Assembly: GCF_900112085.1 (NCBI RefSeq)
Contig: NZ_FOJY01000001.1
Span: 124,001-188,000 of the forward strand
Source: Acetitomaculum ruminis DSM 5522
GTDB taxonomy: Bacteria; Bacillota; Clostridia; Lachnospirales; Lachnospiraceae
DNA length: 64,000 nt
Reading direction: 5' to 3'
The position numbers and the translations under genes are program-made. Position 1 is the first letter of the stretch, and each line of letters starts with the position of its first letter. Positions 1-8,800 of this stretch are shown piece after piece. Below the pieces are notes generated by a model that ran no database searches, was not told where the DNA came from, and saw only the letters and a list, made by a program, of their open reading frames with translations.

Positions 1-1
1 A

Positions 2-616
2 TCCTGGGCAGAGATTATTGAGCCGGATGCCACTATTAATAATGCCGGAGCAGGTGTTTCAACAGGTGTAATAAAAATCAATGATAAACTTATTGTTATT
101 CTTGATTTTGAAAAAATTGTTACAGATATTTCACCTGAAACCGGACTTAAAGTTACGGATATGGATAATCTTCCTACGGACAGAGAGCCAAGAGACAGAA
201 GTAAGTCACCTATTATTATTGCAGAGGATTCACCGCTTCTTAGTAAACTTATTACAGATTGTATCAAAAAGGCCGGCTATACCAATATCATTGTTAAACC
301 AAACGGTCAGGAAGCCTGGGATACATTATGTGACTTCAGGGATGAAGGAACATTGGATGAAAAAGTTCATCTTATTATAACTGATATTGAGATGCCTATT
401 ATGGATGGTCACAGACTTACAAAACTTTGTAAAGAAGATGATGATATTAAGCATATTCCATTGGTAATTTTCTCATCTTTAGTTAATGATGAGATGAGAC
501 GAAAGGGTGAGCAATTAGGTGCAGATGCTCAGCTGACAAAACCGGAAATCGGTAAATTGGTTGATGCTATAGATGAGCTTATAGAGAAAAAAGAAAGAGA
601 AAAAGCAGAAAGATAG
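2..616 (+). CDS. cheV: CheV-type chemotaxis coupling protein (5' end missing)
   Basis: The gene is cut by the window start; 204 codons remain. The first ~45 residues read as the end of a CheW-like coupling domain (a run ending GVIKINDKLIVILDFEKI). A response-regulator receiver domain follows from about codon 67, with acidic residues (AEDS), the phospho-acceptor Asp in TDIEMPIMDG and a conserved Lys in LTKPE. CheW plus receiver is the CheV arrangement: it couples chemoreceptors to CheA at the inner membrane and is tuned by phosphorylation. An internal ATG at 161 would leave only the receiver, but the CheW frame is open to the window edge, so that is not taken as the start. It ends 40 bases before the next gene. 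Confidence 0.88.
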   Translation, partial: SWAEIIEPDATINNAGAGVSTGVIKINDKLIVILDFEKIVTDISPETGLKVTDMDNLPTDREPRDRSKSPIIIAEDSPLLSKLITDCIKKAGYTNIIVKPNGQEAWDTLCDFRDEGTLDEKVHLIITDIEMPIMDGHRLTKLCKEDDDIKHIPLVIFSSLVNDEMRRKGEQLGADAQLTKPEIGKLVDAIDELIEKKEREKAER

Positions 617-656
617 ATGGCAGGTGTCAAAAATAAAAAAATAGGGAGGTGAGCTT

Positions 657-2360
657 TTGGCAGACGATACAGAAAAATATCTGGACGATCTTTTGTCAGA
701 CTTAGGTGATGGCGCAGATGACAGTTTGGATAATATCTTTGGCGACAAGGCTTCTGAAGATGAGTTTCTAAAAGAATTTGAAGCCTCAATAGATGAAGAG
801 GATTTAGAAGATGACTCTTTTGCCAATGATGATTTAGACTCTCTTGTGTCAGATTTAGGACTGGATGAAGATGTTCCGGAATTAGAAGATGATTTATCGG
901 CAAAAGCTTCTGAAGATTTTGATGAACCTGCTGATGTAATAGAAAAAGGACCTGAATTGGATATTCCACCTGTGGAAGATGAATTGACCGATTCTATTGA
1001 GCCTTTACCGGGGCTTGATGAGGGAATGCTGGGAGAAGGAGATTTGTTTTCAGACATTATGGATGATGAACCTATTCCGGATGATCTTCCTTCTGAAGAA
1101 GCGGATTTGGGAGATTCTGATATTTCAGGGGGAGAAGACCTGACGTCAAGTGATTTAGAGCTTCCTTTAGAGGACATGGAAAGCGACGACCTGTCTGATG
1201 CAGGAAGTCTGGAAGACTTGCTGGGGGATTCTATGGACATATCTTTAGATGATTCAGATTCTGATGTAGCAACTGCTGCTGAAGAGATAGAAGTTACAGA
1301 TGACTTATCAGATAAAAGCGTAACAGATTTGCTTGAAGATATGGGGGATGGAGAATTGTCAGATATGTTAAAAAATGATGAGAATGATATTCCCATTACA
1401 GATATGGAAGAAAGTGATCTTAGCTTATTTGAAGGCTTAGACAGGGATTTGGACGGAGATCTTAAAGGTGAAGATATTGGTCCGGTTAATCTGGAATTAG
1501 GAGTCGGACAGACAGATGAACTGCCTGATTTAGATGAAGTTGCAGCGTCAGACGGAGAGGCAGCTTCAGATTCTAAAGATGATGAAGAACCTAAAGGACT
1601 TCTTGCAAAAATTCTTTCTATATTTAAAAAGAAAGATGATGGCGAAGGAGAAGGGGATAAAAAAGGTAAAAAAGAAAAGCCTAAAAAAGAAAAGAAAGAG
1701 AAGCCTAAAAAGGAAAAGAAAGATAAAAAAGACAAAAAGGATAAAAAAGAGAAAAAGGAGAAGAAAGAAAAGCCTAAAAAAGAGAAAAAACCAAAGAAGG
1801 AAAAGCCAAAGAAGCCGGAAGAGCCAGAAGAAATTCTTCCACCTATTCCTAAGATAAAAATCTTTTTGGTAGTAGTTTTAGGCGCTTCCCTTACAGGTCT
1901 CTTTCTGTTTTGTATGAATATGTTCGGATATATGTTTAAGATTTCCCAGACAAAAGCATATTATGAACAGCAAAAATATACACAAGCCTTAGCAAGACTT
2001 GGCGGTGAAGAAGTAAAAGAGGAGGACCAGGAGTTATATGATAGAATCAGACTGATGGCTCTTATTACCAGAGAATATGATTCATATAAATCCTACAAGA
2101 AAGTTAAACTCCACGCTGAAGCTTTAGATGCCGCATTAAGAGTTGTAAAAAGATACGACAAATACTATGAGGATGCAAAGAAGCTGGGACTTTCGAGTAA
2201 TTATGCAGAATTATTAAAAACAATTGAAACTTGCCTTTTAGACGATTATAATGTTTCTATAGATAAAGCAAGAGAGATTTTAGCTATTGAAGATATGGAA
2301 GATTATTCAGTAGAAGTTTATAAAATTTCAGATGCTATCTATGGAAAAGATGAAGATTGA
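657..2360 (+). CDS. Charge-segregated single-pass membrane protein, function unknown
   Basis: A 567-residue protein starting at TTG behind GGGAGGTG. Three parts are visible: residues 1-310 are very rich in Asp/Glu/Ser and carry a repeated short motif of the type DLLxDLGDG (about 9-19, 59-70, 182-193, 222-232); residues 325-390 are almost pure Lys with Glu/Asp/Pro; residues 401-428 form one hydrophobic membrane segment. The last ~140 residues are helical, with paired Tyr/Ala-rich helices resembling TPR repeats. The amphipathic stretch GLLAKILSIFKKK (314-326) separates the acidic and basic parts. I do not recognise the family. It directly follows cheV, which may be chance or may suggest a cell-envelope or motility role; no function is assigned. 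Confidence 0.8.
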   Translation: MADDTEKYLDDLLSDLGDGADDSLDNIFGDKASEDEFLKEFEASIDEEDLEDDSFANDDLDSLVSDLGLDEDVPELEDDLSAKASEDFDEPADVIEKGPELDIPPVEDELTDSIEPLPGLDEGMLGEGDLFSDIMDDEPIPDDLPSEEADLGDSDISGGEDLTSSDLELPLEDMESDDLSDAGSLEDLLGDSMDISLDDSDSDVATAAEEIEVTDDLSDKSVTDLLEDMGDGELSDMLKNDENDIPITDMEESDLSLFEGLDRDLDGDLKGEDIGPVNLELGVGQTDELPDLDEVAASDGEAASDSKDDEEPKGLLAKILSIFKKKDDGEGEGDKKGKKEKPKKEKKEKPKKEKKDKKDKKDKKEKKEKKEKPKKEKKPKKEKPKKPEEPEEILPPIPKIKIFLVVVLGASLTGLFLFCMNMFGYMFKISQTKAYYEQQKYTQALARLGGEEVKEEDQELYDRIRLMALITREYDSYKSYKKVKLHAEALDAALRVVKRYDKYYEDAKKLGLSSNYAELLKTIETCLLDDYNVSIDKAREILAIEDMEDYSVEVYKISDAIYGKDED

Positions 2361-2378
2361 TTTAAAAGGATGAGAAAG

Positions 2379-2987
2379 ATGATAGCAATAATTGATTATG
2401 ATGCAGGAAACATTAAAAGCGTTGAGAAAGCTATTGAGTTTTTAGGAAAGGAAGCAATAGTAACTAAAGACGAAAAAGAAATATTAAAAGCTGACAAGAT
2501 TATACTCCCAGGGGTGGGTTCCTTTGGGGATGCCATGGGAAAACTTAAGGAGTATGAACTTGACAGCATCATAAAAGAAGCTGTGAACCAGGATATACCT
2601 TTTTTAGGTATATGCCTTGGCTTGCAGCTTTTGTTTGCCTCTAGTGATGAATCTAAAGGTATTGAGGGACTTGGTCTTTTAAAAGGCAGAATTAAAGCTA
2701 TTCCGGCAAGGGATGATTTAAAAATTCCTCATATAGGATGGAATTCTTTAGAACTTTCTAATGATGGAAAATTGTTTAAAGGAATTGATAACGAATCCTA
2801 TGTTTATTTCGTTCATTCATTTTATCTTAAGGCAGAGGATGAAGCAATAGTAAAAGCATCTACGGAATATGGAGTAAAAATACATGCATCGGTAGAAAAA
2901 GATAATATTTTTGCCTGCCAATTTCACCCGGAAAAAAGCGGACAGGTAGGATTAAATATTTTGAAGAATTTCATTGAATTAAAATAA
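2379..2987 (+). CDS. hisH: Imidazole glycerol phosphate synthase, glutaminase subunit HisH
   Basis: Class I glutamine amidotransferase that supplies ammonia to HisF for imidazole glycerol phosphate and AICAR formation in histidine synthesis. The oxyanion-strand motif PGVGSFGDAM, the nucleophile Cys in GICLGLQLL and the His/Glu pair in CQFHPEKSG are all present. I chose the ATG at 2379 because the AAAGGATG ribosome site is about nine bases upstream and the protein then begins MIAIIDYDAGN, the usual HisH start; an in-frame ATG at 2370 would add three residues. It is followed 36 bases later by hisF. No other his gene is in the window, so this is a split pair rather than a full his operon. Confidence 0.95.
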   Translation: MIAIIDYDAGNIKSVEKAIEFLGKEAIVTKDEKEILKADKIILPGVGSFGDAMGKLKEYELDSIIKEAVNQDIPFLGICLGLQLLFASSDESKGIEGLGLLKGRIKAIPARDDLKIPHIGWNSLELSNDGKLFKGIDNESYVYFVHSFYLKAEDEAIVKASTEYGVKIHASVEKDNIFACQFHPEKSGQVGLNILKNFIELK

Positions 2988-3023
2988 AATATTTAAAAAG
3001 ACAAATATGAGGAGAGAAGAAAT

Positions 3024-3785
3024 ATGCATACAAAAAGAATAATTCCATGCCTTGATGTAAACGATGGACGTGTGGTAAAGGGAATAAATTTTGTTAATTT
3101 AAAAGATGCAGGTGATCCTGTTGAAGTTGCAGCTGCTTATGATAAAGCCGGAGCAGATGAGCTTGTTTTTTTGGATATAACAGCATCGAGTGATAAAAGA
3201 TCTACAGTGGCAGAACTTGTCCGAGCAGTGGCAAAACAGGTATTTATACCATTTACAGTAGGTGGTGGTATCAGGACAGTTGAAGATTTTAAAACGATTT
3301 TAAGAGAAGGAGCAGACAAAATATCCATAAATTCTGCAGCTATTAACAGACCGGAACTTATAGCTGAAGCTGCTGATAAATTTGGCAGTCAATGTGTAGT
3401 TGTAGCTATTGATGCCAAAAGAAGAGCAGATGGCTCAGGCTGGAATATATATAAAAACGGTGGAAGGATAGATGTTGGAATAGATGCTCTGGAATGGGCA
3501 AAAAAGGTAACTGATTTAGGGGCTGGTGAAATACTTTTAACCAGCATGGACTGTGATGGTACCAAAGCCGGATATGATATTGAACTTACAAAAGCTGTTT
3601 CAGAATTGGTATCAGTTCCAGTTATTGCATCAGGAGGAGCAGGAAATTGTCAGCATTTTTATGACGCCTTAATCACTGGAAAAGCAGATGCCGCACTTGC
3701 AGCATCCTTGTTTCATTACAAAGAACTGGAAATAAAGGAAGTGAAAAAATATCTTAAAGACAGGAATGTGTCTGTAAGGTTTTAA
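3024..3785 (+). CDS. hisF: Imidazole glycerol phosphate synthase, cyclase subunit HisF
   Basis: A 253-residue (beta/alpha)8 barrel, the usual HisF length. The first strand carries the catalytic Asp in [15 protein letters not shown] and the opposite Asp sits in VVAIDAKRR; phosphate-binding loops VGGGIR and ASGGAG are present. It closes the imidazole ring using ammonia channelled from HisH and releases AICAR to purine synthesis. The ribosome site is GAGGAGAGA about ten bases before the ATG. It forms a two-gene unit with hisH. Confidence 0.96.
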   Translation: MHTKRIIPCLDVNDGRVVKGINFVNLKDAGDPVEVAAAYDKAGADELVFLDITASSDKRSTVAELVRAVAKQVFIPFTVGGGIRTVEDFKTILREGADKISINSAAINRPELIAEAADKFGSQCVVVAIDAKRRADGSGWNIYKNGGRIDVGIDALEWAKKVTDLGAGEILLTSMDCDGTKAGYDIELTKAVSELVSVPVIASGGAGNCQHFYDALITGKADAALAASLFHYKELEIKEVKKYLKDRNVSVRF

Positions 3786-3820
3786 TTTGTATATAAAAAT
3801 TTGAAAAGAGGAAAAATATA

Positions 3821-4495
3821 ATGGAAAAAACTTCAAATGATTGGTTTTCTCAAATCAGTGAAGAATTTAATAAACCCTATTATCAAAAACTTTATTCATT
3901 TGTTAAGGAAGAATATGCCACGCAGGTTATCTATCCTCCTGCAAATGAAGTATTTTCAGCCTTGGAGCTGACAAAGCCGGAAGATGTAAAGGTGGTTATA
4001 TTGGGGCAAGATCCCTATCATAATGAAAATCAGGCTCATGGTCTAAGCTTTTCTGTTAAACCTGGGCAGGATATTCCACCATCTTTGAAAAACATTTATA
4101 AAGAATTACATGAGGAATTGGGCTGTTATATACCAAATAACGGTTATCTTGTAAAGTGGGCCAAACAAGGGGTTTTGTTATTAAATACAGTATTGACGGT
4201 AAGGGCTCATCTGGCAAATTCTCATCAGCACAAAGGCTGGGAGGAATTCACAGATGCAATTATTGAAAAAGTAAATCAGCAAGACAGAAGTCTGGTATAT
4301 ATGCTTTGGGGAAGCCCTGCCAGAAAAAAAGCTGCTATGTTAAATAATCCAAAACATTTGGTTTTAGAAGCATCACATCCCAGTCCATTGTCTGCCCACA
4401 GAGGCTTTTTTGGTTGTGGTCATTTTGCAAAAGCTAATGAATTTTTAAAAGAAAATGGCATTGAACCAATAGATTGGCAGATAGAAAATATATAA
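3821..4495 (+). CDS. ung: Uracil-DNA glycosylase, family 1
   Basis: Removes uracil from DNA, the first step of base-excision repair. The 224-residue protein has the water-activating motif GQDPYH in VVILGQDPYHNENQAHG, the uracil-binding stretch LLNTVLTVR and the DNA-intercalating motif HPSPLSAHRGF, all hallmarks of the Ung family. It lies 35 bases after hisF in the same direction and may be co-transcribed, though the functions are unrelated. Confidence 0.97.
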   Translation: MEKTSNDWFSQISEEFNKPYYQKLYSFVKEEYATQVIYPPANEVFSALELTKPEDVKVVILGQDPYHNENQAHGLSFSVKPGQDIPPSLKNIYKELHEELGCYIPNNGYLVKWAKQGVLLLNTVLTVRAHLANSHQHKGWEEFTDAIIEKVNQQDRSLVYMLWGSPARKKAAMLNNPKHLVLEASHPSPLSAHRGFFGCGHFAKANEFLKENGIEPIDWQIENI

Positions 4496-4620
4496 AAAAT
4501 TACAATAATATGTAAGCGATTTTATAAGATTTCCTGAAATACAATAATAATATAAGGAATTATTGATACAATTAGTACAATTAGCACGAAAGACCTGTTT
4601 TAGTTTGTGAATCATGCATG

Positions 4621-4649
4621 TTGAAGTGAGTTTATGCATTTAGTATAGT
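4621..4649 (+). promoter_or_regulatory. Probable sigma-A promoter of the UroD-family gene
   Basis: TTGAAG at 4621-4626 and TATAGT at 4644-4649 are 17 bases apart. The rest of the ung-to-UroD gap (4496-4768) is AT-rich, with one clear hairpin listed separately. Confidence 0.4.
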
Positions 4650-4688
4650 CTTTTTATAGTAAATTTATGGGTATTAAAAATAAATAAT

Positions 4689-4732
4689 CAGCTTAGCTAG
4701 TAATATTTTGGGGAAAATTACTAAATAAGCTG
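4689..4732 (+). promoter_or_regulatory. Stem-loop in the leader of the UroD-family gene
   Basis: CAGCTTA pairs with TAAGCTG, and inside this AGTAAT-ATTTT pairs with AAAA-TTACT around GGGG. There is no T-run, so it is not a terminator. It ends 22 bases before the ribosome site and could affect translation or mRNA stability. Confidence 0.45.
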
Positions 4733-4768
4733 AAATGAAGATTAGTCACTTTAAGGAGGGGTATGACA

Positions 4769-5773
4769 ATGGCTATGACTAAAAGAGAAAATGCAATGGC
4801 TATTTATAATGGGGAGCAACCGGACTTTTACGGGGATTTTATGGAGGCAATGGCTCTTATTCCTGATCCGATTCTTCTTAGCGATTTAGTACCACAAGAT
4901 GGCGAAGAACATCTGGATTCATGGGGAACAACATATATCTGGCAACCAGGGGCGCCGGGAGCGCATCCACATGTTACAAATGAAAACGCTGTTATAAAAG
5001 ATATTACAAAGTGGGAAGAACAGCTTAAGGTTCCGTCTGTTAAGGGACTTGACTGGACAATGGCTGAAAATATGGCAAATGAAGTAAACAGAGATGAAAT
5101 GTTTGTAGGCTTTTTGTGTGGGGGAGGTTTATTCGAACGTTCTCATCATCTTATGGGCATGATGAATGCTTTCTATAATTACATGGATTATCCAGACGAA
5201 ATGAAAGCTATGCTTACAGTAATCAAAGATTACAAAATAGAAGTATTAAAGGAAACAGCTGCCCATATACACCCTGATGTTGTATTTTTCCATGATGACT
5301 GGGGTTCAAAACAAAATCTTTTCCTTCCACCTGATGTATGGAGAGATATTATAAAACCGTTACATGCTGAAATAGTGCAGACAGCCCATGACTTAGGAAT
5401 GATATTTATGCATCATGCTGATTGTATCTGCCAGCCTGTAGTAGAAGATATGGTAGAAATTGGCATTGACATTTGGCAGGGAGTTATTGCTCAAAATGAC
5501 ATTCCTTATATTCAGGAAGTTACAAAGGGTAAACTGGCCATGGTAGGAGGAATTGACGGTCCCAAGATTGATGTGGAAAATATAACTGAGGAAGAAATTA
5601 GAGCAGAAGTTAGAAGAGCAATAGATACATATTGCCCAGCTGGAAGATTCTTCCCTTCAATTCCTAATGGAATATGCTTTAGAGAATGGAATAATGAGAT
5701 ATTCTTGGATGAATTGCATAAATATGGACGCATTTATGCACAAGAACATCCAATCAACAAAGCTGTAAACTAG
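4769..5773 (+). CDS. Uroporphyrinogen decarboxylase-family protein (methyltransferase-like)
   Basis: A 334-residue (beta/alpha)8 protein of the UroD superfamily. The N-terminus (MAMTKRENAMAIYNGEQPDFYGDF) and the run HHADCICQPVVEDMVEIGIDIW resemble MtaA/CmuA-type corrinoid methyltransferases and their unassigned relatives rather than heme-pathway HemE. The His and Cys residues in this run and in the C-terminal part could hold zinc. I chose the ATG at 4769 because AGGAGG lies nine bases upstream; the ATG at 4763 is only three bases from it. No corrinoid protein is adjacent, so the methyl donor and acceptor cannot be named. It converges on the giant activase gene across a shared terminator. Confidence 0.8.
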   Translation: MAMTKRENAMAIYNGEQPDFYGDFMEAMALIPDPILLSDLVPQDGEEHLDSWGTTYIWQPGAPGAHPHVTNENAVIKDITKWEEQLKVPSVKGLDWTMAENMANEVNRDEMFVGFLCGGGLFERSHHLMGMMNAFYNYMDYPDEMKAMLTVIKDYKIEVLKETAAHIHPDVVFFHDDWGSKQNLFLPPDVWRDIIKPLHAEIVQTAHDLGMIFMHHADCICQPVVEDMVEIGIDIWQGVIAQNDIPYIQEVTKGKLAMVGGIDGPKIDVENITEEEIRAEVRRAIDTYCPAGRFFPSIPNGICFREWNNEIFLDELHKYGRIYAQEHPINKAVN

Positions 5774-5813
5774 AATAAAACGAAATCTAATTAATTTATA
5801 AATGTCTAAACTC

Positions 5814-5850
5814 AAAAAAAGAACTTCCGGCTCGCAGAAGTTCTTTTTTA
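5814..5850. terminator. Bidirectional rho-independent terminator
   Basis: AAAAAAGAACTTC and GAAGTTCTTTTTT pair around a GC-rich loop. A-run and T-run on either side let it serve both the UroD-family gene (+) and the activase gene (-). Confidence 0.85.
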
Positions 5851-5855
5851 TTGAA

Positions 5856-8800
5856 TTAGTTGTTTTCACTAATATAGGTATCTTGAATATTCTTTTTTGC
5901 TGTAGAAAGCATAAGTTTAATTCTGTTTAACTGGTTTACCTCGCTGGCACCCGGATCGTAGTCAATGGCAACAATATTTGACATAGGATACATGCTTCGG
6001 ATTTTTTTAATAACTCCCTTTCCAACAACATGGTTAGGAAGGCAGGCAAAAGGCTGGGTACAAACAATGTTTCCGGCACCTTCATGGATTAATTCCAGCA
6101 TTTCTCCGGTTAGGAACCAGCCTTCACCGGTTTGATTTCCAGTAGAAACTATTTTTCTTGCTGCTTTTGCAGTATCCTGAATTCTTGCAGGAGGAGTAAA
6201 GCGTTTACTTTTTTCAAATTCTTTTCTGGCTGCGCTTCTAAGCCCCTCTAAGAATTTAATCCCAAGATTTGCATATGCGGCAGATGAAAACTTAAAACCT
6301 AAATATTTGGCTTTAAAATTCTGATTATAAAAGCTGTACAGTAAAAAGTCAGTCAAATCTGGGACAACAGCTTCTGCACCTTCTCTTTCCAAAAGGTCAA
6401 CCAGGTGGTTGTTGGCAATTGGTGAGAATTTTACAAGTATTTCTCCTACGATACCAACTCTTGGTTTAACCATATCTTCGTAAATTGGTAAGGTATCAAA
6501 AGAGTGAATTATGCTTCTGCAAATCCTGTTATATTGCAAATGGGACAATACTTTTTTGGAACTGATGAATTTTTTACAAACTTCAGCCCATTTTCTGTAT
6601 AATTTGTCAGCGGAACCCTTAACCTTTTCGTAAGGACGAACTCTATAGAGACAACGCATGAATATATCTCCAAAAACAAGACCGTAAAGAGCTTTTTGTA
6701 AAACGGTAGGAGTAATCTTAAAACCAGGATTAGCCTCAAGACCGCTTAAATTTAAGGAAATAACCGGAATATCCGGATATCCTGCCTTGGCTATGGCTCT
6801 TCTGATAAATCCTATATAGTTTGAAGCACGGCATCCACCACCGGTCTGGGAAATAATAATGGCGGTTCTTTCAAGGTCATATTTTCCTGAAAGAATGGCA
6901 TCCATTATTTGTCCTACAACTATAAGAGAAGGATAGCAGGCATCATTGTTTACATATTTAAGTCCTGTATTGATAGAAGAGCGGTTGTCATTTGTCAATA
7001 GCTCAACATTATAGCCACTACTGTTTAATCCTGTTGCAATAAGCTCAAAATGTATAGGTGACATTTGAGGACAAAGTATAGTGTAGTTTTTCTTCATATC
7101 CTTTGTAAAAATTACCCTTTTATAAGCAGATGAAACAGGATGGCATTTAATATTTTTTCTTTCCCTGACTTTAATAGCTGAAAGAAGTGAACGGATTCTG
7201 ATTCTTGCAGCACCTAAGTTATTTACTTCATCAATTTTTAAGCAGGTATAAATCTTACCGGATTTTGATAAAATATCATTTACCTGGTCAGTGGTAACTG
7301 CATCCAAACCGCAACCAAAAGAATTTAACTGTATAAGATCTAAGTTATCCTGAGTTTTAACATAATTGGCTGCTGCATATAACCTTGAATGATACATCCA
7401 CTGGTCTAAAACAATTAGAGGTCTTTCAACCGGTGCAAGGTGACTTACGCTGTCTTCTGTTAAAACAGCAAGACCAAAAGAATTAATCATTTCAGGTATT
7501 CCATGGTTAATTTCCGGGTCAATATGGTAAGGTCTTCCTGCAAGAACAATACCTCTTATATTTTTGTCTTTTAAATATTGAAGGGTTTCTTCACCTTTAT
7601 TACGAATATCATTTCTGGCTTTTTCAAGTTCTGTCCATGCCTTTGATACCGCATTTTTAATGTCTTCGGAAGGAATGTGATTAAATACCTTAACAAGTCT
7701 TTCATAAATGGTTGTTTGTGATGTAAACGCAATAAAAGGATTTAAAAATTTAACCTTACCTGAAGTAATTGATTCCACATTATTTTTAATATTTTCAGAA
7801 TATGATGTAACAATCGGACAATTATAATGATTATTAGCATTTTTAAATTCAGTTCTTTCATATGGAATGCTTGGATAAAAAATGAAGTCAACATTTTTAG
7901 AAATAAGCCATTCTATATGTCCGTGAGCAAGTTTTGCCGGATAACATTCTGATTCACTAGGGATACTTTCAATACCTTTTTCGTATATTTTATGGCTGGA
8001 AACAGGTGAAAGAACAACTTTATAACCTAAATCCGTAAAAAAAGTAAACCAGAAAGGATAATTATCATACATGTTTAAGACTCTTGGAAGTCCCACAGTT
8101 CCCCTATAGGCCTGGTCTGTGTTAAGAGCCTTGTAATTAAAATATCTTTTTCTTTTATATTCAAAAAGGTTTGGAAGTTTGTTTTTATTTTTTTCTTCTC
8201 CAAGACCTCTTTCACAGCGGTTTCCGGTAATAAAGGAACGATTGCCGGAGAATTTATTTACGGTCAAAAGACAATTATTTGTACATTTTCCACAATGTTT
8301 AAGCTCTGTTGTATATTTTAATTTTTCAATATCTTCCAATGATAAAATAGTTGTAAAAGGTTCGTCTTCGTATCTTTCTTTTGCCACAAGAGCAGCGCCA
8401 AAAGCTCCCATGATTCCTGAAATATCAGGTCTTGTAGCATGAACTCCTGCGATTTCTTCAAAAGTTCTAAGAATTCCGTCATTATAAAAAGTACCACCCT
8501 GAACTACAATTTTTTCACCAAGATCCTTAGGGTCGGTAAGTTTAATTACTTTAAAAAGGGCGTTTTTAATAACAGAATAGGCAAGCCCTGCTGAAATATC
8601 AGCGACTGATGCTCCTTCTTTTTGCGCCTGTTTAACTTTTGAATTCATAAATACGGTACAACGGGTACCAAGGTCAATAGGATGCTTTGCAAATAATGCT
8701 TCTTTTGCAAAATCTTTAACTGAAAAATTAAGGGATTTAGCAAAAGTTTCAATGAAAGAACCACATCCTGATGAGCAGGCTTCGTTAAGTAAAACACTGT

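Noticed and set aside
515-1735. 406-codon reverse open frame rich in Ser/Phe/Lys
   Set aside because: It is antisense to the acidic and Lys-rich gene; its Ser/Phe composition mirrors GAT/GAA/AAA codons. No ribosome site or domain.
4445-4639. 64-residue reverse open frame after ung
   Set aside because: Overlaps the ung end, no ribosome site, AT-driven composition.
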